Both the position numbers and the translations under genes were made by a program. Positions 37,245 through 46,314 of a stretch of 62,141 nucleotides of DNA are shown here, one piece after another. Source of the stretch: Acidobacteriota bacterium (lineage in GTDB: Bacteria; Acidobacteriota; Terriglobia; Terriglobales; Acidobacteriaceae); assembly GCA_018268775.1 (NCBI GenBank), contig JAFDVV010000029.1, positions 81,186 to 143,326 of the forward strand, written 5' to 3'. The notes under the pieces were generated by a model that had not been told where the DNA came from, ran no database searches, and saw only the letters and a program-made list of their open reading frames with translations. Position 1 is the stretch's first letter, and the number at the start of each line of letters is the position of its first letter.

Positions 37245-39531
37245 AGGGCAGAAGATATCGCACTATCAGGTCCTCGAGCAGTTAGGCACGGGAGCGATGG
37301 GTGTTGTTTGCAAGGCAGAGGACCTGTTGCTGCACCGCACCGTTGCGCTCAAGAGCCTGTCGCCTTCGGTGCTGGCCGATGCCACGCAGAAGCGCAGTCT
37401 GCTGGAAGAGGCACGCGCAGCCTCCGTCCTTGACCATCCGAATATCTGCCGCATCCATCACATCGAGGAGTTGGCCGACGGCCAGATCATCCTGGTGATG
37501 GGCTACTACGATGGCGAGACGCTGGCCGACCGCATCAAGCGCGGCCCTCTGGACGCGACTGCCGCCTCCGTCATTGCGACGCAACTTCTGGCGGGGCTGC
37601 AACATGCTCACAGCAAGGGAATCGTCCATCGCGACGTGAAGCCGTCGAACCTGATCATCAATGCCGAAGGCGAGGTCAAGATTGTGGACTTCGGTCTGGC
37701 ACGCCGACCGAACATTCAGCGCGCGCTGACTGAAACCGGCATCATCGTCGGAACGATCAGCTACATGTCGCCGGAGCAGGTACTCTCGAAGCCCGTCGAC
37801 CATCGCACCGATCTGTGGGCCGCGGGCGTCTGCCTCTACGAGATGCTGGCCGGCACGCTTCCCTTCCCCGGAGGAACGCCGTACAGCGTCTTCGACTCCA
37901 TCCTGCACACCAATCCAAAGCCGCTCGAGACCTTTCGCGCGGACCTGCCGGGCAGTCTGCGGTCGGCGGTTGAACGCGCTCTCACAAAAGACCCGAGCGG
38001 GCGCTTTCAGGACGCGACGGAGTTTATCGCCGCTCTTGGAACGCTTACGGCCTCGGGTTCAACTTATGCGGTCACACTGCCGACGCTGGTGATGGACTAT
38101 CGCAGCGGGCCCGACACGCCGTCCGTCGTCGTGCTGCCGTTTACTACAATGGGTGCCGAAACCGGCGCGGACTACTTCTGCGACGGCCTGACGGACGAGA
38201 TCATCACCGACCTCTCCAGCGTGCGCTCACTGCGAATCATCTGCCGCGCCTCGGCGATGCAGCTCAAAGGAACGCGCGAGACCCCACAGAAGATCGCCCG
38301 CGACCTGAACGTTCGCTATGTGCTCGAGGGTTCGGTGCGCCTGAGCAAAAATTCGCTCGACGGCGACACAAGGATCCGCGTAACGGCGCAGTTGATCGAC
38401 CCTATCAACCAATCGCTGCTTTGGGCCGAAAAATTCAACGGAACGCTGGACGATGTCTTCAATATCCAGGAGAACATCTCCCGCAGGATCGTCGATGCTT
38501 TGAAGATCAAACTCACCCCAGCCGAGGACAAGCACATGCTCGAAAGGCCGCTCCCGGACGTTGAGGCATACCGCTATTACCTGATGGCGAAGCACGAGAT
38601 ACTCAACTACTCCGAGGACGCCCTGGCGCGCGCGCTGGAGTACCTGGAGACGGGCGAAAACCTCGTTGGCAAGAACGTTCTTCTGCTCTCGGCCAAGGGC
38701 CAGGTCTACTGGCAGTACATCAATGCAGGCATCTCGTCGGACATGGGCTATCTGACGAAGGCACGCGAGTGTGCCAACGAAGCGCTGGAACTCGATCCGG
38801 AGTCGGCACACGCCTATCGCCTATTGGGCCTGATCAGCGTGCAGGAGGGGGACAGCCAGAAGGCCGTCCGCCTGCTCAAGCGCGCCATCACGGCCGACCC
38901 GAACGACTCCGACACGCTGAGCTGGTACTCGGCGGTCTGCGGGCTGAGCGGCAAGGCCCATGCCGCCATGCCGTTGGCGCGACGCATTCTCGAGATCGAC
39001 CCGCTGACGCCGGTCTACCGCTTCATCCCCGGCCTGCTATCGCTGATGGGCGGCGAGTTCGCCGACGCACTGCCCTCGTTTGAAGACGCCATCAAGCTCG
39101 ACCCCACGAACGCCATGCTGCTGTGGTGCCGGGGACAGATTCTGGCTCTGCTTCGCCGCAACGACGACGCAGTGGCGCAACTTCGGTCGATCGACGAGAT
39201 GCACCCCGGACACTTCTTCTCGCAGATCGGCCTCGTCATGCAGGCCGCGCTGCTGGGCAACCGCGAGGCGCTCGACCGCGCCGTAACCACGGAGCTCAGC
39301 CAGATCACGGAGTGCGATCCGCACTACTCCTGGAACTTCGCCCAGTGCTACGCCTTGCTGGGAGATACCGAGAATGCTTTGGCGTGGCTGGAGAAGGCCC
39401 GCCTCAAGGGATTTATCAACTACCCGATGATCAGCCGCTGGGACCCGCTATTGGCACCCGTGCGCCAGACGGCGGAGTTCGACGGGCTGGTCGACCGTGT
39501 TCGCGAGCAGTGGGAGAGCTTCGAGGTTTAG
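37237..39531 (+). CDS. Ser/Thr protein kinase with TolB-like and TPR domains
   Basis: A 764-residue soluble signalling protein. Kinase domain (1-270): glycine loop LGTGAMGVV, lysine in VALKSL, catalytic HRDVKPSN, DFGLA, SPEQ, WAAGVCLYEML. Next, about residues 285-420, comes a FlgO/TolB N-terminal-like domain (VVVLPFTTMGAETGADYFCD, LNVRYVLEGSVRLS). TPR repeats follow (ECANEALELDPESAHAYRLL, LKRAITADPNDSDTLSWYSA). No membrane helix is seen. This fusion is frequent in Acidobacteriota. The ATG overlaps the previous gene's stop by eight bases, so the haem-oxygenase-like protein may be partner or target. Confidence 0.93.
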   Translation: MVEGQKISHYQVLEQLGTGAMGVVCKAEDLLLHRTVALKSLSPSVLADATQKRSLLEEARAASVLDHPNICRIHHIEELADGQIILVMGYYDGETLADRIKRGPLDATAASVIATQLLAGLQHAHSKGIVHRDVKPSNLIINAEGEVKIVDFGLARRPNIQRALTETGIIVGTISYMSPEQVLSKPVDHRTDLWAAGVCLYEMLAGTLPFPGGTPYSVFDSILHTNPKPLETFRADLPGSLRSAVERALTKDPSGRFQDATEFIAALGTLTASGSTYAVTLPTLVMDYRSGPDTPSVVVLPFTTMGAETGADYFCDGLTDEIITDLSSVRSLRIICRASAMQLKGTRETPQKIARDLNVRYVLEGSVRLSKNSLDGDTRIRVTAQLIDPINQSLLWAEKFNGTLDDVFNIQENISRRIVDALKIKLTPAEDKHMLERPLPDVEAYRYYLMAKHEILNYSEDALARALEYLETGENLVGKNVLLLSAKGQVYWQYINAGISSDMGYLTKARECANEALELDPESAHAYRLLGLISVQEGDSQKAVRLLKRAITADPNDSDTLSWYSAVCGLSGKAHAAMPLARRILEIDPLTPVYRFIPGLLSLMGGEFADALPSFEDAIKLDPTNAMLLWCRGQILALLRRNDDAVAQLRSIDEMHPGHFFSQIGLVMQAALLGNREALDRAVTTELSQITECDPHYSWNFAQCYALLGDTENALAWLEKARLKGFINYPMISRWDPLLAPVRQTAEFDGLVDRVREQWESFEV

Positions 39532-39842
39532 ACAGCGCTATCCAGGGCAGGTGCAGAGGCCGTCCTGTCGTCATTCCCGACCGGAGTGGAGGAACCTGTT
39601 GTTGACCTTCGATGACAGCGCAGATCACGGACGAAAGCAGGTTTCTCCACTCCGCATCTCGCGGTAAAGCTATGAGACGCTAGGTCGAAATGCCAGATCG
39701 TTTGGGAATGCAGGTTTGCCGACACGCTCAAGTTCCCGGGCAGCGGCGCCGCACTCCTCGCAGTCTTTCGACGTCCACGCGATCGAAACACCTTTAATTC
39801 TTCTTGTGTCGACGGCGAATTTGGTATATCTGTAACCCACCC
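39532..39842. repeat. Intergenic region with an inverted dispersed-repeat pair
   Basis: 311 bases without a gene. At 39568-39598 a copy starts TCGTCATTCCCGACCGGAGT and includes CGGAGTGGAGGAACCTG; at 39638-39655 the complement (CAGGTTTCTCCACTCCG) lies in inverse orientation, giving a 17-base inverted repeat with one mismatch enclosing about 40 bases. The rest, just before the exported protein, holds its likely promoter, with TATATCTG near 39825. Confidence 0.65.
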
Positions 39843-42185
39843 ATGTGGATACGATTTGCAGTGCTTGCCCTGATTCCGGGTTTCAGTCTGACGCTTGCCG
39901 CCCAGACCAGTTGCACCGGCCTCTGCCAGCAGCAGGTGTCCTGCCCCACCGGCCAGACGACCTCAATTACCGGCGTCGTCTATGCGCCGAACGGCACCGA
40001 TCCCCTGCCGAATGTGACGGTCTATATCCCAAATGCTCCTGTCGACGCCTTTACCGCTGGTGTAAGCTGCCCGGTTCCCGGGACCATCCCTTCGGGGTCG
40101 CCGCTGGTGGGCACGTCGACGGGGGTCGATGGCAAGTTCACCATCACGAACGTCCCCGTGGGCAGCAACATCCCTCTGGTGATCGTCGCGGGACGCTGGC
40201 GCCGACAGCTTGTCGTTCCCAGCACAGCCGCCTGCGCCAATACCGCCTTTTCCGCCAGGATGCCGAAAAATCAAACCGAAGGCGACATTCCGAAGATCGC
40301 CGTGGTGACCGGCTCGGTCGATGAGGTTGAATGCGTTTTGCATAAGGTCGGAATCGACAACAGCGAGTTCACCAACCCGTCGGGAACCGGAAGGATCAAC
40401 CTCTACTCCGGCGACGGTTCGGCTGGTGCCCGCATCGATGCCACATCGCCCGATGAGATGGCCCTGACTGGCAATCTCGCCGCGCTAAAGCAATACGACG
40501 TACTTATGCTCCCGTGCCAGGGCAGCTCGCGGTACACAAAGAATGCCGCGCAGCTTGCGAACTTTATCCAGTATGCCAACTCCGGCGGCCGCGTCTACGC
40601 AAGCCACTTCAGTTATGTGTGGATGAACAACAACCCACCCTTCAATGGGGTCGCCAACTGGGCCGTCAACCAGGCTCCCCTTCCCGATGGAACAGCGACG
40701 ATCAATACCACCTTCTCCGACGGCAGCACGTTGGCGCAATGGCTTCAGCTTGTAGGGGCCTCCACAACGCAGGGACAGATCGACATCAATCAGGTCAAGC
40801 ACGACCTGAACGGTGTCATTGCCCCGACCCAGGCGTGGCTGACTCTGAACGATCCGGCCCACGGCAACCCCGTTCAGCAGTTCACCTTCAACGCGCCGGT
40901 TGGGGCCACCAACCAGTGCGGGCGCGTGCTGTTCAACGAGTATCACGTTGAGAATCCACCGTCGGGCACGAACATCACCAATCTGGCCTATCCCAACGAG
41001 TGCCCCAACACCCCAATGACGCCGCAGGAGAAGCTGCTGGAGTACAGCCTCTTCAACCTGAGCAACGACGGCGGCGCCCCGACCTTGAACCCCACTACGG
41101 CCGATTTCGGCTCCGAGCCGGCCGGGTTTACCAGCGCGGTCAAGAGCTTCGTCTGGAAGAACAACTCCATCTTTGCGGTGTCCATGCTCTCTCTCTCTGC
41201 AAGCGGCGACTTCGCTGTTACCTCGAACTCGTGCGGCTCGGTCGCATCGGGGGCCACCTGTCAAGTCGATGTCGTCTTCAAGCCCACGGCGCTGGGCGCG
41301 CGCACCGGAACGCTGACCGTGCAATCGAGCGCAAATACGCTGACCGCCGCACTGACAGGGACAGGAGCGCCGCCCATTACCTCGTCGACGGCATCGCTTG
41401 CATTTGGCAACGTCGATCTCGGGGCGACGGCCACACAGAACGTCAGCATCACCAATACCGCTCCGGGACCGGTTGCCGTGCCAGCACTGAACGTCTCGGG
41501 CGACTACTCCTTTACGACGACCTGCGGGAGCTCTCTGGCCGCCGGATCGACCTGCACCATCGCAGTCAGCTTCAAACCTGCGGCCACAGGCTCGCGGACC
41601 GGAACACTGACCGTCGCCACTGGCGATCCGGCCTATTTCGGTTTTCCGGTGCAACTGACCGGCAACGGAGTCGACTTCACGTTTGCCCTGAATCCAACAT
41701 CGGGATCCGTCATAGCGGGCCTGTCCACGCAGACGACGGCGACGACATCGCCGATAGCGGGTTTCGCCGCGCCGGTGACGATCACCTGCCGCACCACGGC
41801 CCCTGCCTCGACGTGCGTGTCGTCCCTGGTCTCGTTCATACCCTCAACTCCCACCTCAGCGACCATCGCGTTCAATACGGTCTCGCAATATACCGTGGTC
41901 GGCTATAGCGGCTTCGGAGGAAGATGGCCGCTCTCATTGATCGCAATCGCAACCGGACTGCTGCTGTGGACGAGCAGACGGCGGACTCGGGCGCAGGGAT
42001 GGCGAAGTCTGACTGCGCTGCTGTTGGCTGCGGCCGGTATCGCCTCTCTCAACGGTTGCTCAGGGAAGCTCCCCGACCGCAACAGCGTCTACACTACGCC
42101 GGGAAGCTATACCTACACGCTGAGCGCTACGGATGGCACGATCACTCACACGGCCACGTACCAGCTTACGGTGACGTCGAAGTAG
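39843..42185 (+). CDS. Large exported protein with carboxypeptidase-regulatory-like and choice-of-anchor-D domains
   Basis: A 780-residue protein. Signal peptide (WIRFAVLALIPGFSLTLAAQ), then an N-terminal beta-sandwich (TSITGVVYAPNGTDPLPNVT, GKFTITNVPVG), a central domain of about 250 residues (DVLMLPCQGSSRYTKNAAQL, ANSGGRVYASHFSYVW) resembling a type-1 glutamine-amidotransferase-like or cell-surface fold, and two anchor-D/ASH-like repeats (ASLAFGNVDLGATATQNVSI; ADFGSEPAGF). Near the end two hydrophobic stretches (WPLSLIAIATGLLLW, ALLLAAAGIASLNGC) precede a final Ig-like strand set. The ATG at 39843 gives the signal peptide; an upstream start adds 13 residues. Confidence 0.75.
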   Translation: MWIRFAVLALIPGFSLTLAAQTSCTGLCQQQVSCPTGQTTSITGVVYAPNGTDPLPNVTVYIPNAPVDAFTAGVSCPVPGTIPSGSPLVGTSTGVDGKFTITNVPVGSNIPLVIVAGRWRRQLVVPSTAACANTAFSARMPKNQTEGDIPKIAVVTGSVDEVECVLHKVGIDNSEFTNPSGTGRINLYSGDGSAGARIDATSPDEMALTGNLAALKQYDVLMLPCQGSSRYTKNAAQLANFIQYANSGGRVYASHFSYVWMNNNPPFNGVANWAVNQAPLPDGTATINTTFSDGSTLAQWLQLVGASTTQGQIDINQVKHDLNGVIAPTQAWLTLNDPAHGNPVQQFTFNAPVGATNQCGRVLFNEYHVENPPSGTNITNLAYPNECPNTPMTPQEKLLEYSLFNLSNDGGAPTLNPTTADFGSEPAGFTSAVKSFVWKNNSIFAVSMLSLSASGDFAVTSNSCGSVASGATCQVDVVFKPTALGARTGTLTVQSSANTLTAALTGTGAPPITSSTASLAFGNVDLGATATQNVSITNTAPGPVAVPALNVSGDYSFTTTCGSSLAAGSTCTIAVSFKPAATGSRTGTLTVATGDPAYFGFPVQLTGNGVDFTFALNPTSGSVIAGLSTQTTATTSPIAGFAAPVTITCRTTAPASTCVSSLVSFIPSTPTSATIAFNTVSQYTVVGYSGFGGRWPLSLIAIATGLLLWTSRRRTRAQGWRSLTALLLAAAGIASLNGCSGKLPDRNSVYTTPGSYTYTLSATDGTITHTATYQLTVTSK

Positions 42186-42186
42186 T

Positions 42187-43344
42187 TCAGCCTCTGCTGG
42201 GCGCTTTGCCCAGCAGCTCACGGGCGATGACCATGCGCTGAATCTCGCTGGTGCCTTCGCCGATCGGGCACAGACGCACGTCGCGGTAGAACTTCTCCGC
42301 GGGGTAGTCCTTGATGAAGCCGTAACCGCCATGTATCTGTACACCCTCGTCGCAGATGCGGCAGGCGGCTTCGCTGGCGTAGAGCTTCGCCATCGCGGAC
42401 TCGAGCGTCACCTTCTGTCCTTTGTCCTTCATCTGCGCCGCGCGCATGGTCAACAGCCACGCGGCATCAAGCTCAGTCGCCATGTCGGCGATCTTGAACT
42501 GGATCGCCTGAAACTCACTGATCGTCTTGCCAAACTGCCTGCGCTCCTGCGAGTACTTGATCGCCGCATCCAGCGCACCGCGGCCCATGCCGAGGCTTAA
42601 CGCCGCGATGGAGATGCGTCCGCCGTCGAGCACGCGCATGGCGTCCTTGAACCCCTCTCCCGGCTTGCCCACGAGGTTCTCTTCAGGAATCTCGCAATCC
42701 TCGAAGATCAGCTCTGCCGTGTCGCTTGCGCGCAGGCCGAGCTTGTTCTCTTTTTTGCCGGAGCGAAACCCCGGGGTGCCGCGCTCGACCACAAACGCAG
42801 AGATGCCTCCGCGCGTTCCCTTATCCTTGTCGGTAACGGCGAGCACAACGGCGCAGTTGGCATAGCTGCCATTGGTGATGAAGGTCTTCGAGCCATTCAG
42901 CACCCACCTATCCCCACGCTTGACCGCGGTCGTCCGCGCGCCGCCGGCGTCGGAACCCGACCCCGGCTCTGTAAGCCCCCATGCACCAAGCCATTGGCCG
43001 CTGGCAAGCAGCGGAATCCAGCGGCGACGCTGCTCGTCGTTGCCAGCCAGCATGATGTGGTTGGTGCAGAGCGAGTTGTGAGCCGCGACGATGATCCCCA
43101 CGCTGCCGTCGACGCGCGAGAGCTCCTCTATGGCCAGGACGTATTCGACGTAGCCCATGCCCGCGCCGCCGAGCTCCTCGGGAAAGATCACTCCGAGCAG
43201 CCCCATCTGTCCAAGCTTTTTGACGACTGCATGAGGAAACTCGCTCTTCTCGTCCCACTCAGAGACATGCGGCGCAATCTCGCGCTCTGCAAAGGCACGG
43301 ACCTCCCTGCGAAGCTGCTCCTGTTCCCCGGTCAAACCAAACAT
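42187..43344 (-). CDS. Acyl-CoA dehydrogenase
   Basis: A 385-residue flavoenzyme that introduces a trans-2,3 double bond into an acyl-CoA thioester and passes electrons to ETF. Seen: [19 protein letters not shown] and [12 protein letters not shown] (FAD-binding and middle strand), [23 protein letters not shown], and the C-terminal [17 protein letters not shown] with GEGTSEIQR near the catalytic-base region. It resembles the short-chain type. The ATG at 43344 follows GGAGGGG; extending to 43389 lacks a site. It converges on the exported protein, with only one base between the stops. Confidence 0.93.
   Translation of the reverse strand: MFGLTGEQEQLRREVRAFAEREIAPHVSEWDEKSEFPHAVVKKLGQMGLLGVIFPEELGGAGMGYVEYVLAIEELSRVDGSVGIIVAAHNSLCTNHIMLAGNDEQRRRWIPLLASGQWLGAWGLTEPGSGSDAGGARTTAVKRGDRWVLNGSKTFITNGSYANCAVVLAVTDKDKGTRGGISAFVVERGTPGFRSGKKENKLGLRASDTAELIFEDCEIPEENLVGKPGEGFKDAMRVLDGGRISIAALSLGMGRGALDAAIKYSQERRQFGKTISEFQAIQFKIADMATELDAAWLLTMRAAQMKDKGQKVTLESAMAKLYASEAACRICDEGVQIHGGYGFIKDYPAEKFYRDVRLCPIGEGTSEIQRMVIARELLGKAPSRG
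42195..42215. terminator. Perfect hairpin between convergent genes
   Basis: Arms TGCTGGGC and GCCCAGCA with a five-base loop lie ten bases after the exported-protein stop and within the last codons of the acyl-CoA dehydrogenase gene. There is no following T-run, so termination is only a possibility. Confidence 0.35.
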
Positions 43345-43429
43345 CGAACCCCTCCCCCCCCCAATTGCTTCATAAGCATGGCTTATCAAGCTATCACATT
43401 TATGGATGATTCGACACCAGGTTTTCCCT

Positions 43430-43672
43430 CGTCATTCTGAGGCGCAGCCGAAGAATCCCGGTAGTTTGATCGTGACAGCCACTGGCGTATCGCAGTCCGT
43501 CCAGATGTATGGCGGCATTTTGTGTCGCGCTTTCAGCGCTTTGCTTATTCGGATTTGCATACCTGGGCTTCGCCCCAGGCTGGTATGGGACGGGCCGTTG
43601 GCCCTGAACTCTCTACTGTCGATGCTGGAGAAATACGGGGATTCTTCGCTACGCTCAGAATGACGCGGCACT
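43430..43672. repeat. Composite element: inverted dispersed repeats around a hairpin-rich core
   Basis: The left end GTCATTCTGAGGCGCAGCC plus GAAGAATCCC and the right end GGGGATTCTTCGCTACGC plus TCAGAATGAC are inverted near-copies of about 28 bases. Between them lies the core at 43513-43605, which has three short hairpins (GCGCTTTCAGCGC; CCTGGG and CCCAGG around CTTCGC; GGGCCGTTGGCCC). The core recurs at 59188. No gene is present in 43345-43682. Confidence 0.75.
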
Positions 43673-43682
43673 ATTAGCCATG

Positions 43683-44630
43683 TCAGCCGCGCTGGTTGAT
43701 CAGGCGTATCAACTCCACAACCAGGTCGCCCGTCACCTGCAGCGAGTGCGCGCTGATCTTGTCCAGCGTATCGAGCGGAGTGTGGTGATAGCCTTCCGGG
43801 TACTGCGGAGTGGGCGTCCCGTAGTCGATGTCGATGATGTCCAGCACCGGGACTCCGCGCTGGCGGAATGGAAGATGGTCGTCCTGCAGGGCGTTTTCCT
43901 TGGCAAAGACGTAGGACGAGTGCCCAGTATTTTTGGCGGCCGTGGCCAGCAGGTCCAGAAGCCAGGGGGTCGAGTTCTGATCGCGGTCGATGTTCAAGTC
44001 CTTGTCGGCGATCATGTCGACGACGATGAAGGCCTTGATCTTCTTGAGCGTGCCCTCCTGCGACCACTTTGCCGCCAGGTGTCGCGTTCCGTAGAGCGAG
44101 TCGCGATCGCTCCACGACTGAATGGCCTCCTCGCCGTCGTCAAAGACCAGCCAGACACTGTAGCCCTCCGGCGGATGCGCGCGAAGGTAGTTGCCCAGCT
44201 CGATCAGAAACGCGGTCGTCGACGCGCCGTCGTTCGCCCCAACAAAACCGGTGTCGCGCAGAGGATAGTTCGTCTCGTAGTGGCTGGCGAGCACGATCAC
44301 ACCATCCTTCTTGCCCGGGTAGCGCACGATGAAGTTCTTCATCGCAAGCTGGCCCGCGGGCGTGGAGGCGGAGAAGCTGTCGGTCTCGAAGTTGCCTTTC
44401 GCCGCCTCTGCCGTGAAGTGCGACTTGATGAACTCCTCGGCCCTTGCGTGGTCGGGGGAGCCAATCCAGCGGTGAGGGGCGGCGGCGAGGAACTGCTTCG
44501 TCAGATCGTAAGCTGCCTGTCCGCTGAACTTCGCGGAGGGCTTCGTCGCTGCCGGTTTCGCCTGGGGCCTCTGCGCAGAAGCACTGGCAACAAGAGCGAG
44601 GGCAAGACCGATGGAGGTGATGAGCTTCAA
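43683..44630 (-). CDS. M28 peptidase, glutaminyl-cyclase-like, secreted
   Basis: A 315-residue protein. The signal peptide begins LKLITSIGLALALVASASAQ. Motifs: VLASHYETNYPL, FVGANDGAST with the first zinc aspartate, VFDDGEEA, DSLYGTRHLA, DDHLPFRQRGVPVLDIID and YHHTPLDTLDKIS. The arrangement matches glutaminyl-peptide cyclotransferases of the M28 clan, which cyclise N-terminal glutamine, rather than classical aminopeptidases. The TTG at 44630 overlaps the tatC stop (TTGA) and has AAGG five bases upstream; the upstream ATG at 44732 would put a basic tail before the signal and is unlikely. Confidence 0.88.
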   Translation of the reverse strand: MKLITSIGLALALVASASAQRPQAKPAATKPSAKFSGQAAYDLTKQFLAAAPHRWIGSPDHARAEEFIKSHFTAEAAKGNFETDSFSASTPAGQLAMKNFIVRYPGKKDGVIVLASHYETNYPLRDTGFVGANDGASTTAFLIELGNYLRAHPPEGYSVWLVFDDGEEAIQSWSDRDSLYGTRHLAAKWSQEGTLKKIKAFIVVDMIADKDLNIDRDQNSTPWLLDLLATAAKNTGHSSYVFAKENALQDDHLPFRQRGVPVLDIIDIDYGTPTPQYPEGYHHTPLDTLDKISAHSLQVTGDLVVELIRLINQRG

Positions 44631-45409
44631 GCGGCCTTCGCCTCTTTCTCCTTGCGGCGTTTGGGGTTGAAGAACCACGCCACGCCTACGCCGAACATGT
44701 AGAGCACCAACATGGGCGAGGCGAACAGGCACATGCTCACTGGGTCGGGCATGGGGCAGATGATGGCCGCGATGATGAAGATGACCAGGATGGCATAGCG
44801 AATGTGCTTGATCAGGAACTTTGCGTCCACCAGGCCAAGTATCGAAAGGAAGAAGATCAGGATCGGCAGTTCAAAACAGATACCCAGGCCAAGGATCACC
44901 GCCATAAAGAAGCCGGTGTAGTCCTCGATGGTCAGGATGGGGTGAAACTGCTTGCCGAAGTCCATCACCAGCACCTTGATAATGCCGGGAAGGATTCTGT
45001 AGCCGAAATATGCGCCGGTGAGAAAGAGCAGGATCGTCGCCGACATAAACGGCCAGACGTACTTCTTCTCGTTCGCATACATCCCGGGCGAGATAAACAG
45101 CCACACCTGATACAGAATGAAGGGCGAAGCGAGGATAGCGCCCGCCACCAGCGAGGTCTTCAGATACAGATTCAGACCGTCTGTGGGATGCGTAAAGTTC
45201 AGCGGAATCCCCAACTGGTCCAGTGGCGCCTGCACGATGCCGTACAGCTTCTCGTGGAAGGCGTACGCCACGGCAAAGCCGATCAGCAGGTAGACGACGG
45301 CGTGGATGATGCGCGTGCGCAGCTCCGCGAGGTGCTCCATCAGGCTCATGCCCGGCAGCTCCGCGCGGTCGGTTACTGCGGCGCGAGCGCGGTCGACAAG
45401 ATCAGCCAT
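44627..45409 (-). CDS. tatC: Sec-independent protein translocase TatC
   Basis: A 260-residue six-helix protein, the substrate-receptor core of the twin-arginine translocase in the inner membrane. Signature MSLMEHLAELRTRIIHAVV, then SPFILYQVWLFISPGMYANE with the conserved proline/phenylalanine/glutamate region, and FELPILIFFL. The last residues are KRRKEKEAKAA. It overlaps the Tat A/B-type gene upstream by eight bases and the M28 gene downstream by four. Substrates in this window include the phosphoesterase at 3805. Confidence 0.95.
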   Translation of the reverse strand: MADLVDRARAAVTDRAELPGMSLMEHLAELRTRIIHAVVYLLIGFAVAYAFHEKLYGIVQAPLDQLGIPLNFTHPTDGLNLYLKTSLVAGAILASPFILYQVWLFISPGMYANEKKYVWPFMSATILLFLTGAYFGYRILPGIIKVLVMDFGKQFHPILTIEDYTGFFMAVILGLGICFELPILIFFLSILGLVDAKFLIKHIRYAILVIFIIAAIICPMPDPVSMCLFASPMLVLYMFGVGVAWFFNPKRRKEKEAKAA

Positions 45410-45941
45410 GCAATTGGGCCTCGCTTACAGTGTGGTCCGGAGCATCCGGCGTGTGCCCCTCGGAGGGGTCGGTCCTATGGATTGCAGCAAGCTCCGGGTC
45501 TTCCACCTGCGGCACCGCATCGAAGGCGTGCGACACCGGCGAGGAGCTGGCAACAGGAAGTCCGGTAGACGGCGGCATCAGATTCAGTTCGCCGGAGGTA
45601 GCGATCGGCAACGGCTCGTGAGGCTGTATCTCCCCGGTTATCTCGGAGAAGTCCGTTATGGGCTCGGCTTCAGAGACCGGAGCGGCGATGGTGCTCTCAG
45701 CGGCAGTCTCGAGTGCCGGGGCCTGCGGAGCGGCGGCCTCCATCGCGGCGATCTTCTTCTGCTGCTCCTCCTGCTCTGCGATGCGCAGCTCCTCGTCCAT
45801 CTGCATGCGGAACTCGTTGGAGGCGCGGCGGAACTCTCCCATCAGCTTGCCGAGCTGACGCGCGAGCTCGGGCAGCTTCTTCGGGCCGAAGAGGATCAGG
45901 GCGAGAATAAAGATAAAGGCGCTATCGCCGATGCTCGGCAT
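45402..45941 (-). CDS. tatB: Twin-arginine translocase TatA/TatB-type subunit
   Basis: A 179-residue protein: short N-terminal membrane helix SIGDSAFIFILALILFGPKK, the LPELARQLGKLMGEFRRAS amphipathic helix, then a coiled acidic segment (RIAEQEEQQKKIAAMEAA) and a proline-rich tail. The length and the ELAR/LGK helix fit TatB more than TatA. The ATG at 45941 gives the expected short N-terminus; the ORF extends to 46001 without need. Operon with tatC; no separate tatA is in the window. Confidence 0.85.
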   Translation of the reverse strand: MPSIGDSAFIFILALILFGPKKLPELARQLGKLMGEFRRASNEFRMQMDEELRIAEQEEQQKKIAAMEAAAPQAPALETAAESTIAAPVSEAEPITDFSEITGEIQPHEPLPIATSGELNLMPPSTGLPVASSSPVSHAFDAVPQVEDPELAAIHRTDPSEGHTPDAPDHTVSEAQLHG

Positions 45942-46314
45942 AAGTTCTCTTATGATACGGCCTTTGCTGCGGCGCGAACAATGGCCACAGGCGCTCTTCA
46001 TACTGTTGTAAAATCAGTGGTGTAGAGAAGCTCGGCTGACACCAGCGCCGGAACCGAAAAAGATGTATCGTTCCGCTCCGCTGTTCGTCCAATGCTGTAT
46101 GGCGGAATAGAGCCGGGTTCGCAAGTGTAGTAAGTAACTGGTTGCAACATCCCCGTGGCTGGGTGATGGCTTATGAAAATAAGCCGGCACAGCGAGTCCA
46201 CTGCAACCGCGCAGTGCACATGCTTTCAACATCCCCGTCTCAGAGGCAATTGACGGCGCCTTGCTATTCGTTGTCCGGCACCCGACGCTTCCGTGAGACT
46301 GAAGGCGGAGTCAA
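45942..46314. other. Intergenic region between tatB and nadA
   Basis: 373 bases with no supportable gene. It holds a hairpin GGCTTAT, loop GAAA, ATAAGCC at 46168-46185 and two copies of CAACATCCCCGT at 46146 and 46229, 83 bases apart. Divergent promoters of tatB and nadA should be here; I could not assign them. Confidence 0.6.
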
